Shown piece by piece: positions 28,729-38,682 of a stretch of DNA of 64,000 bases. Source of the DNA: Defluviitoga tunisiensis (GTDB taxonomy: Bacteria; Thermotogota; Thermotogae; Petrotogales; Petrotogaceae); assembly GCF_000953715.1 (NCBI RefSeq), contig NZ_LN824141.1:1242501-1306500 (forward strand). Direction: 5' to 3'. Under the pieces are notes generated by a model. That model worked only from the letters and a program-made list of their open reading frames with translations. It did no database searches and was not told the DNA's origin. The position numbers were made by a program, and so were the translations under genes. Position 1 is the first letter of the stretch. Each line of letters opens with the position of its first letter.

Positions 28729-29358
28729 TTTTAGAAAAAATATGTTGAAAATAAAGATTTTGAATTTAAAAGGGTAACAGGACGTAGCTCTCCCCATCCT
28801 TCGGTACAAGTACCAAAAAGTTGTAAATGCAAATTACCGTTTTTGAATTTAAAAAGGTAACAGGGCGTAGCCCTTCTCCATCCTTGGGTATAATACCCAA
28901 AAAGTTGAAATTGCAAATTACTTTTTTTGAATTTAAAAGGGTAACAGGACGTAGCTCTCCCCATCCTTCGGTACAAGTACCAAAAAGTTGAAATTGCAAA
29001 TTACTTTTTTTGAATTTAAAAGGGTAACAGGACGTAGCTCTCCCCATCCTTCGGTACAAGTACCAAAAAGTTGTAAATGCAAATTACCGTTTTTGAATTT
29101 AAAAGGGTAACAGGGCGTAGCCCTTCCCTATTCTTTGGTACAAGTACCAAAAAGTTGAAATTGCAAATTCCTTTTTTTGAATTTAAAAGGGTAACAGGGC
29201 GTAGCCCTCCCCATACTTTGGTACAAGTACCAAAAAGTTGAAATTGCAAATTACCGTTTTTGAATTTAACAGGGTAACAGGGCGTAGCCCTCCCCATACT
29301 TTGGTACAAGTACCAAAAACCTAAAAAGTTAAGATAGGGACTTTAGAATTTCTAAAGT
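28729..29358 (+). repeat. Leader element with seven tandem hairpin modules, upstream of GH16
   Basis: Seven direct repeats with 83-84-bp period start at 28761, 28844, 28928, 29011, 29094, 29178 and 29261. Each begins TGAATTTAAAAGGGTAACAG, then has hairpin GGGCGTAGCCC (or GGACGTAGCTC), a C/T-rich linker, and the palindrome GGTACAAGTACC, followed by AAAAAGTTG(A/T)AA. Copy 2 has compensated the palindrome to GGGTATAATACCC, keeping the pairing, which argues for selection on structure. Outer ends are TTTTAGAAA near 28729 and the perfect 19-bp palindrome ACTTTAGAATTTCTAAAGT at 29340-29358. There are no CRISPR-like unique spacers. The array lies entirely in the leader of the laminarinase gene. Confidence 0.85.
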
Positions 29359-29393
29359 GTGAGTATATGAAGATGCAAAGGAGGTTTTCATGT

Positions 29394-31313
29394 ATGTTTA
29401 AATCAAAGCTTATTAAGAAAGGTGTTTATATTTTCTTTTTGGTCATGTTTTTATTCGTATTGACAACAAGTACAGTCTTTTGTAGTTCCAATACATATGT
29501 TAATTTGTTAGGAAATGAAGGTTTTACAACAGAGTTGTCTAAAAATCAGCCTGATGAAAGTGGATATCTTGATAGTGAAAACAGTTGGTCACTGTTCTTA
29601 AATCATGGGGAAGGGTTGGCGGAAGCTAAAATTAGTAACGAAATTCTAAAAGTCATTGTGACTGATCATGGACCAAATCAATGGTCTGTTCAATTACTGC
29701 AATCACCAGTCACGATTGAGAGAGGAGGTAAGTATAAAATAACCTTTGATGCCAAAGCAGAAGGCATGCAATCTTTAATGATTAAAGTAGGTGGAATAGC
29801 ATCAAGAGGTTGGACAGCATATTCACAAAAACAATTTGACTTATCTCCACAATGGCGAAGCTATGAAATGGATTTTACAATGTATCAAGGTACTGATGAA
29901 AATGCTCGTTTTGAGTTTTGGTTTTTGAATAACGGAGTGTATTACATAGATAATGTGAAATTAGTGAAAATAGGTGAAGAATTCCTGCCAGAGGAAGGCT
30001 GGTTAACAGAAGAGGATGAAGACAAAGTGGAAAACTGGGTATTAGTTTGGGAAGAGAATTTTGATAGTATAAACCCTGATATCTGGACTTTTGAGATTGG
30101 AAGTCCTGATTGGGATGGAGATGGAGTGCCTGATCGTTGGGGTAACAATGAACTACAGTATTATACAGATAGAAATGCTTACGTAAAAGATGGAAAACTA
30201 GTCATTACAGCTAAAGAAGAAACCGTTTATGATATGAATACAAGATTTGATTATACTTCAAGCAGAATGATCACAAAAGGTAAGTATGAAGTGCAATATG
30301 GAAGGATGGAAATTCGAGCTAAATTACCAATTGGTCAAGGTATTTGGCCAGCTATCTGGATGTTAGGCAACGATATAGATTTCAATACATGGCCAGCATG
30401 CGGTGAAATAGATATAATGGAATATTTGGGGCATCAGCCTAATATCGTTTACGGAACTGTTCACGGTCCTATTTCAGGTGGACCTGGTGTAGGGTCTTAT
30501 TATACCTTGGAAGAAGGGACTTTTCATGATGATTTCCATGTTTTTGCGATGGAGTGGGATGATGACGAAATAGAATTGTATGTTGATGATGATTTGTATC
30601 TTGTAGTTAATAAATATGAGATGGGTGAAGCAGATTGGGTATTCGATCATCCATTTTTCTTCATTCTTAATGTTGCTGTTGGCGGTAATTGGCCTGGTTA
30701 TCCTGATGAAACCACAGTTTTCCCACAAATAATGGAGGTAGATTACATTAGGGTCTATGAAGACACCGATTCAAGAACTATTTCTGGACTGGAAGTCTGG
30801 GATTGTGAATATGAAAAGATGATCAAAGAAAAGAGAGGATCTATTACATATACTGAAGGAGAAGTAGTAAATGGAAACTTTGAAAGAGATATTGTAAACA
30901 AGCAGGAAGAATCCCCTGATGATTGGTACATCTGGGTTGGAGAAGGTGGAAAGGCTTCAGGAAAAGTTGTTAACGGAGAATTTAGAATGGATGTTGAAGA
31001 GCTGGGAAATCAAACATGGTCTATTCAACTAGCACAATTTATTAAGCTAGTAGCAGGAGATTATGTTCTTTCTTTCAAGGCTCGTGCTGATGTTCCAAGG
31101 GATATTCTTGTTTTGGTTCAACATGAAGGAGGAAGTTGGACTGTTTATGGTGAAAAGTATGCTGAATTAACCGAAGAAATGCAAGAGTTTACTGTAAATG
31201 TTTCACTTCCTGAAGATGATATTCCTAAACTTTCTTTTAATTTTGGAAAGACTCCAAAAGGTGTGCCAACTACTGTGTATATAGACGATGTATATATAAG
31301 ACCAGCAGACTAA
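29394..31313 (+). CDS. Secreted laminarinase, CBM4-GH16-CBM4
   Basis: About 639 residues. A Sec signal (MFKSKLIKKGVYIFFLVMFL ...) is followed by a CBM4/9-type beta-sandwich (about 35-195), a GH16 catalytic domain (about 215-460) with the ExDxxE motif EIDIMEY (Glu338, Asp340, Glu343), and a second CBM4/9-like domain at the C-terminus. The architecture equals Thermotoga LamA-type endo-beta-1,3-glucanases. It hydrolyses laminarin or mixed-linkage beta-glucan outside the cell. A start at 29367 is open, but ATG at 29394 is nine bases after AAAGGAGG and begins the signal peptide. It heads the beta-glucan locus; the seven-module repeat array is its leader. Confidence 0.93.
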   Translation: MFKSKLIKKGVYIFFLVMFLFVLTTSTVFCSSNTYVNLLGNEGFTTELSKNQPDESGYLDSENSWSLFLNHGEGLAEAKISNEILKVIVTDHGPNQWSVQLLQSPVTIERGGKYKITFDAKAEGMQSLMIKVGGIASRGWTAYSQKQFDLSPQWRSYEMDFTMYQGTDENARFEFWFLNNGVYYIDNVKLVKIGEEFLPEEGWLTEEDEDKVENWVLVWEENFDSINPDIWTFEIGSPDWDGDGVPDRWGNNELQYYTDRNAYVKDGKLVITAKEETVYDMNTRFDYTSSRMITKGKYEVQYGRMEIRAKLPIGQGIWPAIWMLGNDIDFNTWPACGEIDIMEYLGHQPNIVYGTVHGPISGGPGVGSYYTLEEGTFHDDFHVFAMEWDDDEIELYVDDDLYLVVNKYEMGEADWVFDHPFFFILNVAVGGNWPGYPDETTVFPQIMEVDYIRVYEDTDSRTISGLEVWDCEYEKMIKEKRGSITYTEGEVVNGNFERDIVNKQEESPDDWYIWVGEGGKASGKVVNGEFRMDVEELGNQTWSIQLAQFIKLVAGDYVLSFKARADVPRDILVLVQHEGGSWTVYGEKYAELTEEMQEFTVNVSLPEDDIPKLSFNFGKTPKGVPTTVYIDDVYIRPAD

Positions 31314-31407
31314 AGTAGACAAAAGCTTTGTAGAGATTGATTTGTGTCATTTTAAAAAATAAATTTTCACAGCTGACATGACAAATTTTGTTTTGAAAGT
31401 ATTAGCG

Positions 31408-31456
31408 ACTTTAGAAATGAAGATTTTCTAATAATGGAATTTTGAATTTCTAAAGT
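31408..31456 (+). repeat. Solo leader element (no hairpin module) between GH16 and GH5
   Basis: Perfect 11-bp terminal inverted repeats ACTTTAGAAAT (31408-31418) and ATTTCTAAAGT (31446-31456) enclose 27 bp with an inner TTTTCTAA that can also pair with the left arm. TAGTAA follows, and AAAGGAGG of the GH5 gene is 25 nt further. This is the minimal complete form of the element. Confidence 0.7.
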
Positions 31457-31497
31457 TAGTAATGTGAATATTGAGAGTATTGAAAGGAGGTTCAAAA

Positions 31498-33741
31498 ATG
31501 GTTAAGAGAAAGATCTTTATCTTTATGTTCGTTTTACTTATGTCTTTAAGTTTAGCTAATTCTAATGATACTAAATCAAACCTTGAAGACATGTTTGATT
31601 ACTCTTATCTTTTAGTTCCTCTTGCGGTTAAACCGTCGGTTGCTGGAACTTTGCGGGTTATAGAACATGAAGGCATAAAAACTATAGGAGATCAAAATGG
31701 AAATGTGATTCAACTGAGGGGTATGAGTACTCATGGGTTACAGTGGTATCCAGAAATATTAAACGATAATGCTTTTGCTGCCCTTTCAAACGATTGGGGA
31801 GCTAATGTCATTCGATTGGCTATGTATGTTGGTGAAGATGGATACGCAAAAGATCCCACAGTGATGAAAGAAAGGGTGATAAAAGGTATTGAACTAGCAA
31901 AAAAACACGATATGTATGTCATAGTAGATTGGCATGTTCATATTCCAGGAAATCCTTTAGCTGAAATTTATAGTGGAGCTTATGATTTCTTTGATGAAAT
32001 TTCAAACCTTTATCCTAATGATCCTTACATCATTTATGAGCTTTGTAATGAACCTAGCAGTAATGATGGAGGTATTCCTGGTGGAGGGGTTCCCAATAAC
32101 GAAGAAGGTTGGCAAATTGTAAAATCGTACGCAGAACCCATTATCGAAATGTTACGCAAGAAAGGGAATGAGAACTTAATTATAGTAGGTAGTCCTAACT
32201 GGAGTCAAAGGCCTGATTTGGCAGCTGATGATCCAATAGCTGATAGCAACACTGTATATGCAGCTCATTTTTATGCAGGTACACATAAACCTGATCCTAA
32301 CGATTATGTGATGAGCAATATTTTGTATGCATTAGAAAAAGGGGTACCGGTTTTTATTTCGGAATGGGGAACAAGCGAAGCTACTGGGGCCGGTGGACCG
32401 TATCTTGAAGAATCTGATAAATGGATCAGTTTTCTAAACAAACAGAATATAAGTTGGGTTAATTGGTCACTTACAAATAAAAATGAAAGTTCGGGTGCTT
32501 TTAGACCATTTATCAGTGGACAACACGAAGCTGCCAGTCTTGATCCAGGAGAACAACAGATTTGGGATCCTTATGAACTCAGTGTCTCTGGTGAGTATGT
32601 CAGAGCGCGTATTAAAGGTATTTCTTATCAACCTGTTGACCGAGGAAAGAGTATTATATGGGATTTTAACGATGGTACCACACAAGGTTTTGTAGTAAAT
32701 AGTGATAGTCCTATCAAAGATTTAGTTCTTCAAAATGAAAAGAAAAGACTGAAAATATCGGGTTTAGATTCTAGTAACGATGTTTCAGAAGGTAACTTTT
32801 GGGCAAATGCACGTATTTCCGCAGATAACACAGCAGTGAGAAAGGATATTTTAGGTTGTGAAGAATTAAAAATTGATGTTTTTGTTACAGAACCAACGAC
32901 TGTTGCAATAGCTGCTGTTCCACAAAGTGCGACTCATGGTTGGGCTAATCCTAACTGCGCTGTAAAACTAACAGAAATTGATTTTGTGAAACAAGAAGAT
33001 GGCCTTTACAAAGCAACATTGAGTATTACTACGGAAGATGCACCTAACTTGGGAGTAATTGCTACAGACCCTAATGATAGTACCTTAACCAACATCATCC
33101 TTTTTATTGGAACAGATAATGCTGATACCATTTTTCTCGATAATATCGCGATATTTGGTGAAAAGATGGTCACCCCTGTTGCACACGCTCCTTTAGGAGT
33201 TGCAAAATTACCTTCCGACTTCGAAGATGGTACACGTCAAGGTTGGGATTGGGATGGAACATCAGGGGTAAAGAGTGCTTTGACTATAGAAAATGTAAAC
33301 AATTCTAAAGCTCTTTCATGGGAAGTAACGTATCCAGATGTCAAGCCAACGGATGGTTGGGCCAGTGCCCCACGATTAATCCTTGCAAATATAAACACAA
33401 CTAGGATTGATAACAACAGGTTTGCTTTTGATTTCTATTTAAAACCAGAAAGAGCAAGTAAGGGAGCTATATCTATAAACCTGGCTTTTGCGCCACCAGC
33501 TTTAGGTTATTGGGCTCAAGTAAAAAAAACTTACGACATATCTTTAGAGGAACTGCAAGCTGCAGAATTAACAGAAGAAGGATTGTATCATTTCAAGGTT
33601 TCTTTTGATTTAAATGACATCGCAGATAATAAGGTTATAGGACCTGACACTGTTTTAAGAGACATAATAATAGTGTTTGCTGATGTAGAAAGTGATTATT
33701 CTGGAAAAATGTATATAGATAATATCAGGTTTGAAAAGTAA
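31498..33741 (+). CDS. Secreted endoglucanase, GH5 with two CBM17/28-like modules
   Basis: About 747 residues. A signal peptide ([20 protein letters not shown]) is followed by a GH5 TIM barrel (about 50-350): [10 protein letters not shown], acid/base Glu185 in ELCNEP and nucleophile Glu289 in FISEWGTS. Two related C-terminal beta-sandwich modules (about 375-560 and 565-745), starting [13 protein letters not shown] and [15 protein letters not shown], resemble the CBM17/CBM28 pair that binds amorphous cellulose in alkaline bacillar cellulases. It cleaves internal beta-1,4 bonds of cellulose or glucan. ATG at 31498 follows AAAGGAGG; the open extension to 31471 is not used. It is probably co-expressed with the laminarinase. 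Confidence 0.9.
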   Translation: MVKRKIFIFMFVLLMSLSLANSNDTKSNLEDMFDYSYLLVPLAVKPSVAGTLRVIEHEGIKTIGDQNGNVIQLRGMSTHGLQWYPEILNDNAFAALSNDWGANVIRLAMYVGEDGYAKDPTVMKERVIKGIELAKKHDMYVIVDWHVHIPGNPLAEIYSGAYDFFDEISNLYPNDPYIIYELCNEPSSNDGGIPGGGVPNNEEGWQIVKSYAEPIIEMLRKKGNENLIIVGSPNWSQRPDLAADDPIADSNTVYAAHFYAGTHKPDPNDYVMSNILYALEKGVPVFISEWGTSEATGAGGPYLEESDKWISFLNKQNISWVNWSLTNKNESSGAFRPFISGQHEAASLDPGEQQIWDPYELSVSGEYVRARIKGISYQPVDRGKSIIWDFNDGTTQGFVVNSDSPIKDLVLQNEKKRLKISGLDSSNDVSEGNFWANARISADNTAVRKDILGCEELKIDVFVTEPTTVAIAAVPQSATHGWANPNCAVKLTEIDFVKQEDGLYKATLSITTEDAPNLGVIATDPNDSTLTNIILFIGTDNADTIFLDNIAIFGEKMVTPVAHAPLGVAKLPSDFEDGTRQGWDWDGTSGVKSALTIENVNNSKALSWEVTYPDVKPTDGWASAPRLILANINTTRIDNNRFAFDFYLKPERASKGAISINLAFAPPALGYWAQVKKTYDISLEELQAAELTEEGLYHFKVSFDLNDIADNKVIGPDTVLRDIIIVFADVESDYSGKMYIDNIRFEK

Positions 33742-33872
33742 AAAGAATTAGTATTTTGTTAATTTTTGTGTGTTTAATTTATTAATTTAAGTAAAACTTC
33801 AAAAATTTAATTTTATTGGAGTTATTTGCCTCTAAAAAGACTTAAACCTTACTCTAAGTATGTAATTATGTT

Positions 33873-33900
33873 TTGAATGTAAACTGTTTCATAATAGAAT
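33873..33900 (+). promoter_or_regulatory. Promoter with palindrome in the spacer, upstream of ABC operon
   Basis: TTGAAT (33873-33878), 16-bp spacer and TAGAAT (33895-33900). The spacer holds AAACTGTTT within TGTAAACTGTTTCA (33878-33891), which resembles the operator-like sites at 23394 and 28466 but with a one-base centre. Confidence 0.45.
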
Positions 33901-33976
33901 GTAAATGATGAGAAGTTTTTTAGGAAGGGCCTTCCTTAAAAGAGATAAGTACCAAAAAACTGGAGGTGAAGAAAGT

Positions 33977-35707
33977 ATGAAAAAAGGTTTTATGGTGTTT
34001 CTTTTATTGGTGATGTTGGTTACTGGGGGAGTAATGCTCGGACAAGTAACCCAGATTCCAAGGAATGAAGCTGTATATGTTGCCGGTTTTCAATGGGGAC
34101 CACCAACATCGGACAACCCATTTACAGGATCTCCAATGACATTTGTATCAGACCCAAGGCAACATATTTGGATATATGAACCGCTGTTTACATGGGATTT
34201 TCTCAATGGGAAATATGTTCCAATTTTGGGAGAATCATACAAGTGGTTAGACGATATGCGCTTAGAAGTAAAAATAAATCCAAAAGCTTATTTTCATGAT
34301 GGAGAACCCGTAACTGCTGATGATGTTGTATATTCCTTTAAATTTGGACAAAAATACCCAGTAGGATTACAGATTTGGGAATGGTTGAAAGATATCTACA
34401 AAGTAGATGATCATACAGTTATCTTTGAGATGAAGCCAGAAAATCCAAATCGTTTGATGGTTGAAGATGCTATCGGTGCAACATTCATTATTCCAGAACA
34501 TATTTGGTCAAAAGTTGAAGCAGATAACGGATATGACATTGTAAAGATAAGACAGTTTAGAAATGAAAATCCTGTTGGATCAGGACCTTACAAAGTGTTT
34601 CATGAAAGTCCAGAAACAATTATCTTAGAAAGAGTTGACAACTATTGGGGTAACGAAGCACTACACGGTGGCAAAAAGCCATCAGCAAAATACATAGTTC
34701 ATCCTATTTTCAAGAGCAATGACGAAGGTAACTTAGCTTTTGAAAATGGTGAAGTAGATATATCTCAAGAATTTATACCCAGAATTTGGGAAGCATGGGA
34801 AAAGAAGGGACTTCCAATAGGAACATGGTACAAAGAAATTCCTTATTATGTTCCAGCAACAATGCCTTCCTTATGGTTCAATGTTCACAAATATCCATTA
34901 AGTTTACCGGAAGTAAGAAGAGCAATTGCTTATTCAATAAACTATGCAAGAATTGCCGAATTGGCTATGTCTAATTATTCTCCAGCTGCTCAGGCTAGTT
35001 TGATCATGCCTTATGGAGGAGAGGCTAAATATTTCAATGAAAGTTTAGTAAAACAATACGGTTGGGAATACAATCCTCAAAAAGCAATTGAAATATTAGA
35101 AAAAGAGTTAAAAGCTACAAAAGGGAAAGATGGCATATACGTATTACCTGATGGAACAAGACTTGGCCCATTTAAGGTTGAATGTCCATATGGTTGGTCA
35201 GATTGGAATGCTGCATTACAGATAGTAGCTCAATCAGCTAAAGCTGTAGGAATAGATGTTCAAACTTCGTTCCCAGATGCGCCTATAGCATACGACAATA
35301 GACAAACAGGAAACTTTGACATGACAATGTGGACACCTTCTTCACCATGTCCAGCACAACCATGGTTGAATTTCCAAATTGTTATGTATTCAAAGGGAGT
35401 AGCAGAATTTGGAAAATTAGCATACAGCAACTTTGGAAGATATAAGAATGAATGGGTAGATCAATTAATAGATATGATACCAAAAGTTACAGATGAAAAT
35501 GAGTTAAAGAATCTATATAACGAACTTGATCAAATTTACAGACAAGATATTCCAGTTATTCCACTTATGTACAGACCTTGGACTTTCTATGAGTTTAATG
35601 AAACACATTGGACTGGATGGGCAACTGCTGAAAATCCATATGCACCACCGATGCCATTAGTTGGTGCAGGTATGGAAATGCTTTGGCACATCCAACCTGT
35701 GAAATAG
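33977..35707 (+). CDS. ABC transporter substrate-binding protein (SBP family 5)
   Basis: About 576 residues. A signal peptide (MKKGFMVFLLLVMLVTGGVM) is followed by a family 5 binding protein with WIYEPLFTWDFLNGKYVP, DDMRLEVKINPKAYFHDGEP and ADDVVYSFKFG. Family 5 proteins were first known for peptides, but in Thermotogota they commonly bind beta-gluco- or manno-oligosaccharides. The neighbourhood (glucanases before, glucosidases after) points to cello- or laminari-oligosaccharides. The start at 33977 follows GGAGGTGAAG; an upstream open stretch from 33905 is excluded because it would displace the signal peptide. First gene of a five-gene importer. Confidence 0.9.
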   Translation: MKKGFMVFLLLVMLVTGGVMLGQVTQIPRNEAVYVAGFQWGPPTSDNPFTGSPMTFVSDPRQHIWIYEPLFTWDFLNGKYVPILGESYKWLDDMRLEVKINPKAYFHDGEPVTADDVVYSFKFGQKYPVGLQIWEWLKDIYKVDDHTVIFEMKPENPNRLMVEDAIGATFIIPEHIWSKVEADNGYDIVKIRQFRNENPVGSGPYKVFHESPETIILERVDNYWGNEALHGGKKPSAKYIVHPIFKSNDEGNLAFENGEVDISQEFIPRIWEAWEKKGLPIGTWYKEIPYYVPATMPSLWFNVHKYPLSLPEVRRAIAYSINYARIAELAMSNYSPAAQASLIMPYGGEAKYFNESLVKQYGWEYNPQKAIEILEKELKATKGKDGIYVLPDGTRLGPFKVECPYGWSDWNAALQIVAQSAKAVGIDVQTSFPDAPIAYDNRQTGNFDMTMWTPSSPCPAQPWLNFQIVMYSKGVAEFGKLAYSNFGRYKNEWVDQLIDMIPKVTDENELKNLYNELDQIYRQDIPVIPLMYRPWTFYEFNETHWTGWATAENPYAPPMPLVGAGMEMLWHIQPVK

Positions 35708-35732
35708 TGATAAATAGTTGACAAGGTACATA

Positions 35733-35770
35733 GAAGTTCATGGGGTGGATAAAGGTACCCCATGAACTTC
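35733..35770 (+). other. Strong intercistronic hairpin after the binding-protein gene
   Basis: Perfect 14-bp stem GAAGTTCATGGGGT / ACCCCATGAACTTC with a 10-nt loop, followed by TTTAAATATT rather than a T run. It lies between binding-protein and permease genes. Such hairpins commonly protect or partly terminate mRNA so that the binding protein is made in excess. Confidence 0.75.
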
Positions 35771-35802
35771 TTTAAATATTATTGTGCTGAGAGGTGAACT
35801 GT

Positions 35803-36813
35803 GTGAAAGGATTTACAAAGTATTTTATACAAAAGCTTCTATGGTATGCACTCGCTTTTTTTATAGCACTCTTTTTGAATTTTTTTCTTCCTAGATTAAT
35901 ACCAGGAGATCCTATTTCGGTTATAGTTGGACGTGTGATGTCTGGAAATGTGGCTAGTGAAACACAAGAACGTATATATCAGTCTTATGTTCATGAGTTT
36001 GGATTAGATAAACCAATTATTGTTCAATTTTTTACATATATAGGAAATATTTTTAAAGGGAATTTAGGTACTTCATTTAGCTTATATCCACTTTCAGTGA
36101 ATGAAGTAATAGGTAGCGCTGTTGTATGGACAATTGCATTACAACTTCCTTCAATTCTAGTTGGATGGATTATTGGGAACCTTTTAGGAGCCGCTGCTGC
36201 ATATAGAAATGGTGTTTTTGATAAAACAATCTTTCCTTTGTCATTATTCGTAAGTTCAATACCATATCAGTGTTTGGCAATAATCTTATTATACTTTTTT
36301 GGAGTTAACTTGAGATGGTTTCCAATTGGAGGAGGTTACAGCAGAACCTTACTTCCATCATTATCTTGGACTTTTATCGTAGATGTATTGCATCATTATT
36401 TTTTACCTTTCATATCTTTGGTACTAGTTACGATAGGCGGACAAGCAATTGGTATGAGAGAAATGTCAATATATGAACTTAATACAGATTATGTTACCTA
36501 CTGTAAGATGTTAGGCATGAAGGATAAGAAGATTCAAAAGTATGTATTTAAAAATGCTGTTCTACCTCAAATTACTGGACTTGCAATCAGTTTGGGAAGT
36601 ATGGTAGGAGGCGCTCTGGTTACAGAGATAGTATTTGGATACCCTGGTTTAGGTACTTGGCTTTTCAATGGGATAAGGCAGCTTGATTATCCATTAATAC
36701 AAGGATCAACTCTAATAATAGCGTTAATGGTATTATTAGCTAATTTCATAATGGATATGGTATATGGATTAATTGATCCAAGAATAAAAGCCGCTCAAAT
36801 GGAGGAGGTTTAA
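35803..36813 (+). CDS. ABC transporter permease (DppB-type)
   Basis: About 336 residues. The N-terminal helix is followed by LNFFLPRLIPGDP, then a large extracytoplasmic loop and five more helices. The cytoplasmic EAA-like loop contains YCKMLGMKDKKIQKYVFKNA, which contacts the ATPase. GTG at 35803 (site GAGAGGTGA) is preferred over the in-frame GTG at 35794, which lies inside the ribosome site. Forms the membrane channel with the next gene. Confidence 0.92.
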   Translation: MKGFTKYFIQKLLWYALAFFIALFLNFFLPRLIPGDPISVIVGRVMSGNVASETQERIYQSYVHEFGLDKPIIVQFFTYIGNIFKGNLGTSFSLYPLSVNEVIGSAVVWTIALQLPSILVGWIIGNLLGAAAAYRNGVFDKTIFPLSLFVSSIPYQCLAIILLYFFGVNLRWFPIGGGYSRTLLPSLSWTFIVDVLHHYFLPFISLVLVTIGGQAIGMREMSIYELNTDYVTYCKMLGMKDKKIQKYVFKNAVLPQITGLAISLGSMVGGALVTEIVFGYPGLGTWLFNGIRQLDYPLIQGSTLIIALMVLLANFIMDMVYGLIDPRIKAAQMEEV

Positions 36814-36814
36814 T

Positions 36815-37648
36815 ATGACTACAATAAAACTATTACTAAAATCTCCTAAATTTCTGATAGGATTTGGAATATTCATTTTTTTGTTATTAACTGCCTTCAT
36901 ATACCCTGCAGTATCAACAAAAGATCCATTTGATATGGTAGGATTTATGTATGAATCACCCTCATCAACTTTTTTGTTAGGAACTGATAATTTTGGTAGA
37001 GACGTATTTGTTGAATTAATTCATGGAATGAAATCTTCTATAATTATAGGATTAATTTCCGGAATAATTGCTACAGTGATAGGTATAACTATAGGGCTTT
37101 TTGCAGGATACAAAGGAGGAATGGTGGACAACATACTTAATTCAATAACAAACATCTTTTTAGTAATACCGCCATTTGTAATTTTGATACTAGTTACAGT
37201 AAGTATGAGTAGTAGGTCATTAGTAACAATGGGATTAGTTTTAGGAATTACCTCATGGCCATGGACAGCAAGGGCAGTAAGGGCACAATCATTAAGTTTA
37301 AGGAATAGAGAGCATGTTGATATAGCGCGATTAAATGGAGCAAGTACTTTTGAAATAATAATAAAAGAAATAATGCCTTATATTCTTTCATATATTTTCA
37401 TGGCATTTATCCTTCAAGTAGCAACAGCCATATTGAGTGAAGCAGGAATAAGTATGTTAGGACTGGGTCCAAGCAACATAGTTTCATTAGGAACGATGTT
37501 GTCCTGGGCGCTATTATTTGAATCAGTAAGGTCAGGAGCGTGGTGGGCATTTATACCGCCAGCAGTTGTGATTGCGTTAATAACATTTTCACTCTATATA
37601 ATGAACACAGGGATGGACGAAATATTCAATCCCAAACTTAGGAGTTGA
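36815..37648 (+). CDS. ABC transporter permease (DppC-type)
   Basis: 277 residues. The N-terminal hydrophobic segment is followed by the family motif LLGTDNFGRDVFVELIHGMK, five further helices and the coupling loop DIARLNGASTFEIIIKEIMP. It starts only 2 nt after the previous stop and is preceded by GGAGGAGG inside that gene, so expression is coupled. Second half of the oligosaccharide channel. Confidence 0.92.
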   Translation: MTTIKLLLKSPKFLIGFGIFIFLLLTAFIYPAVSTKDPFDMVGFMYESPSSTFLLGTDNFGRDVFVELIHGMKSSIIIGLISGIIATVIGITIGLFAGYKGGMVDNILNSITNIFLVIPPFVILILVTVSMSSRSLVTMGLVLGITSWPWTARAVRAQSLSLRNREHVDIARLNGASTFEIIIKEIMPYILSYIFMAFILQVATAILSEAGISMLGLGPSNIVSLGTMLSWALLFESVRSGAWWAFIPPAVVIALITFSLYIMNTGMDEIFNPKLRS

Positions 37649-37653
37649 TAAAG

Positions 37654-38682
37654 ATGACGACAAAAAAAACTATGTTGGAAGTAAATAATTTAAAGACATA
37701 TTATCAAACGAGGCTTGGAGAAAAGATAAGGGCAGTCCATAGTGTGTCATTTAAGTTGTATGAAGGAGAAATATTTGGTATAGCGGGCGAATCCGGATGT
37801 GGTAAATCGACATTAGCGATGAGTCTGTCTGGACTATTTTTACCGCCATTAAAATATGAAAGTGGATCAGTATTTTTAGAAGGAGATAATATATTTAAAA
37901 AAGATATAAATTATTTGCGAAAGGAAATATTAGGCAAAAAATATTCATATATACCCCAAAGTGCGATGAATGCTTTAAACCCCACCATAAAAATAAAAGA
38001 TTTTGTGATAGATTTAATGAAAGAACATGAACCAGATATGAAAGAAAAAGAGATAATAGAACTAACGAAAAACCGTTTTGAATCGTTATCATTACCCTCA
38101 AGGGTATTAAACCTATATCCGTTAGAATTGAGTGGAGGAATGAAACAAAGGGTAGTAGTAGCGATATCGACATTGATGAATCCTGTTGTAGTAGCAGCAG
38201 ATGAACCAACATCTGCGTTAGACGTATCTACACAAAAATCAGTTATACAATTAATAAAAGAACTATTTGATGATGGAATAGTAAAAAGCATAATATTTAT
38301 TACGCACGAACTACCAGTTTTGAGACATATATGTGATCGAATAGCAGTAATGTATGCAGGGGAATTTGTAGAAGTGGGAAAGATGGAAGATGTAATATTC
38401 AATCCAATACATCCCTATTCCCAAGCACTGATGCAATCGATACTCGTTCCTGAAAAAGGTATGAAAGATAAAAAGTTGCCAAGTTTACCAGGATCCCCTC
38501 CAGACCTCAGAAAAATACCAAAGGGTTGCAGGTTTGCAGATAGATGTCCTTTAGCGATAGAGGAATGTAAAAAAGAAAATGTAGAAATGGTATCGCTAGA
38601 TGATAGAAGTGTGCGCTGCATACGGATAAACCACATATTAACGCAAGGAAAGAAGGTGACTCCATATGGCACAAAATACTGA
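37654..38682 (+). CDS. ABC transporter ATP-binding protein (DppD-type)
   Basis: About 342 residues. Walker A GESGCGKST (near 46), Q-loop SYIPQSAMNALNP, signature LSGGMKQR, Walker B VVAADEP, switch His in FITHE. The C-terminal oligopeptide-type extension includes PGSPPDLRKIPKGCRFADRC with the spaced cysteines typical of this subfamily, which can hold an iron-sulfur cluster. ATG at 37654 follows TTAGGAGTTG; an in-frame TTG at 37645 is less likely. It overlaps the next gene by 17 nt. Confidence 0.93.
   Translation: MTTKKTMLEVNNLKTYYQTRLGEKIRAVHSVSFKLYEGEIFGIAGESGCGKSTLAMSLSGLFLPPLKYESGSVFLEGDNIFKKDINYLRKEILGKKYSYIPQSAMNALNPTIKIKDFVIDLMKEHEPDMKEKEIIELTKNRFESLSLPSRVLNLYPLELSGGMKQRVVVAISTLMNPVVVAADEPTSALDVSTQKSVIQLIKELFDDGIVKSIIFITHELPVLRHICDRIAVMYAGEFVEVGKMEDVIFNPIHPYSQALMQSILVPEKGMKDKKLPSLPGSPPDLRKIPKGCRFADRCPLAIEECKKENVEMVSLDDRSVRCIRINHILTQGKKVTPYGTKY

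Noticed and set aside
28731-29309. Overlapping minus-strand open frames of 81-97 codons with repeated sequence (GRATSCYPFKF...)
   Set aside because: They are translations of the 83-84-bp repeats; period near a multiple of three keeps frames open. No ribosome sites and the repeats drift without regard to codons.
28761-29340. Possible CRISPR array
   Set aside because: The whole unit is repeated, there are no unique spacers of uniform length, and no cas genes are present.
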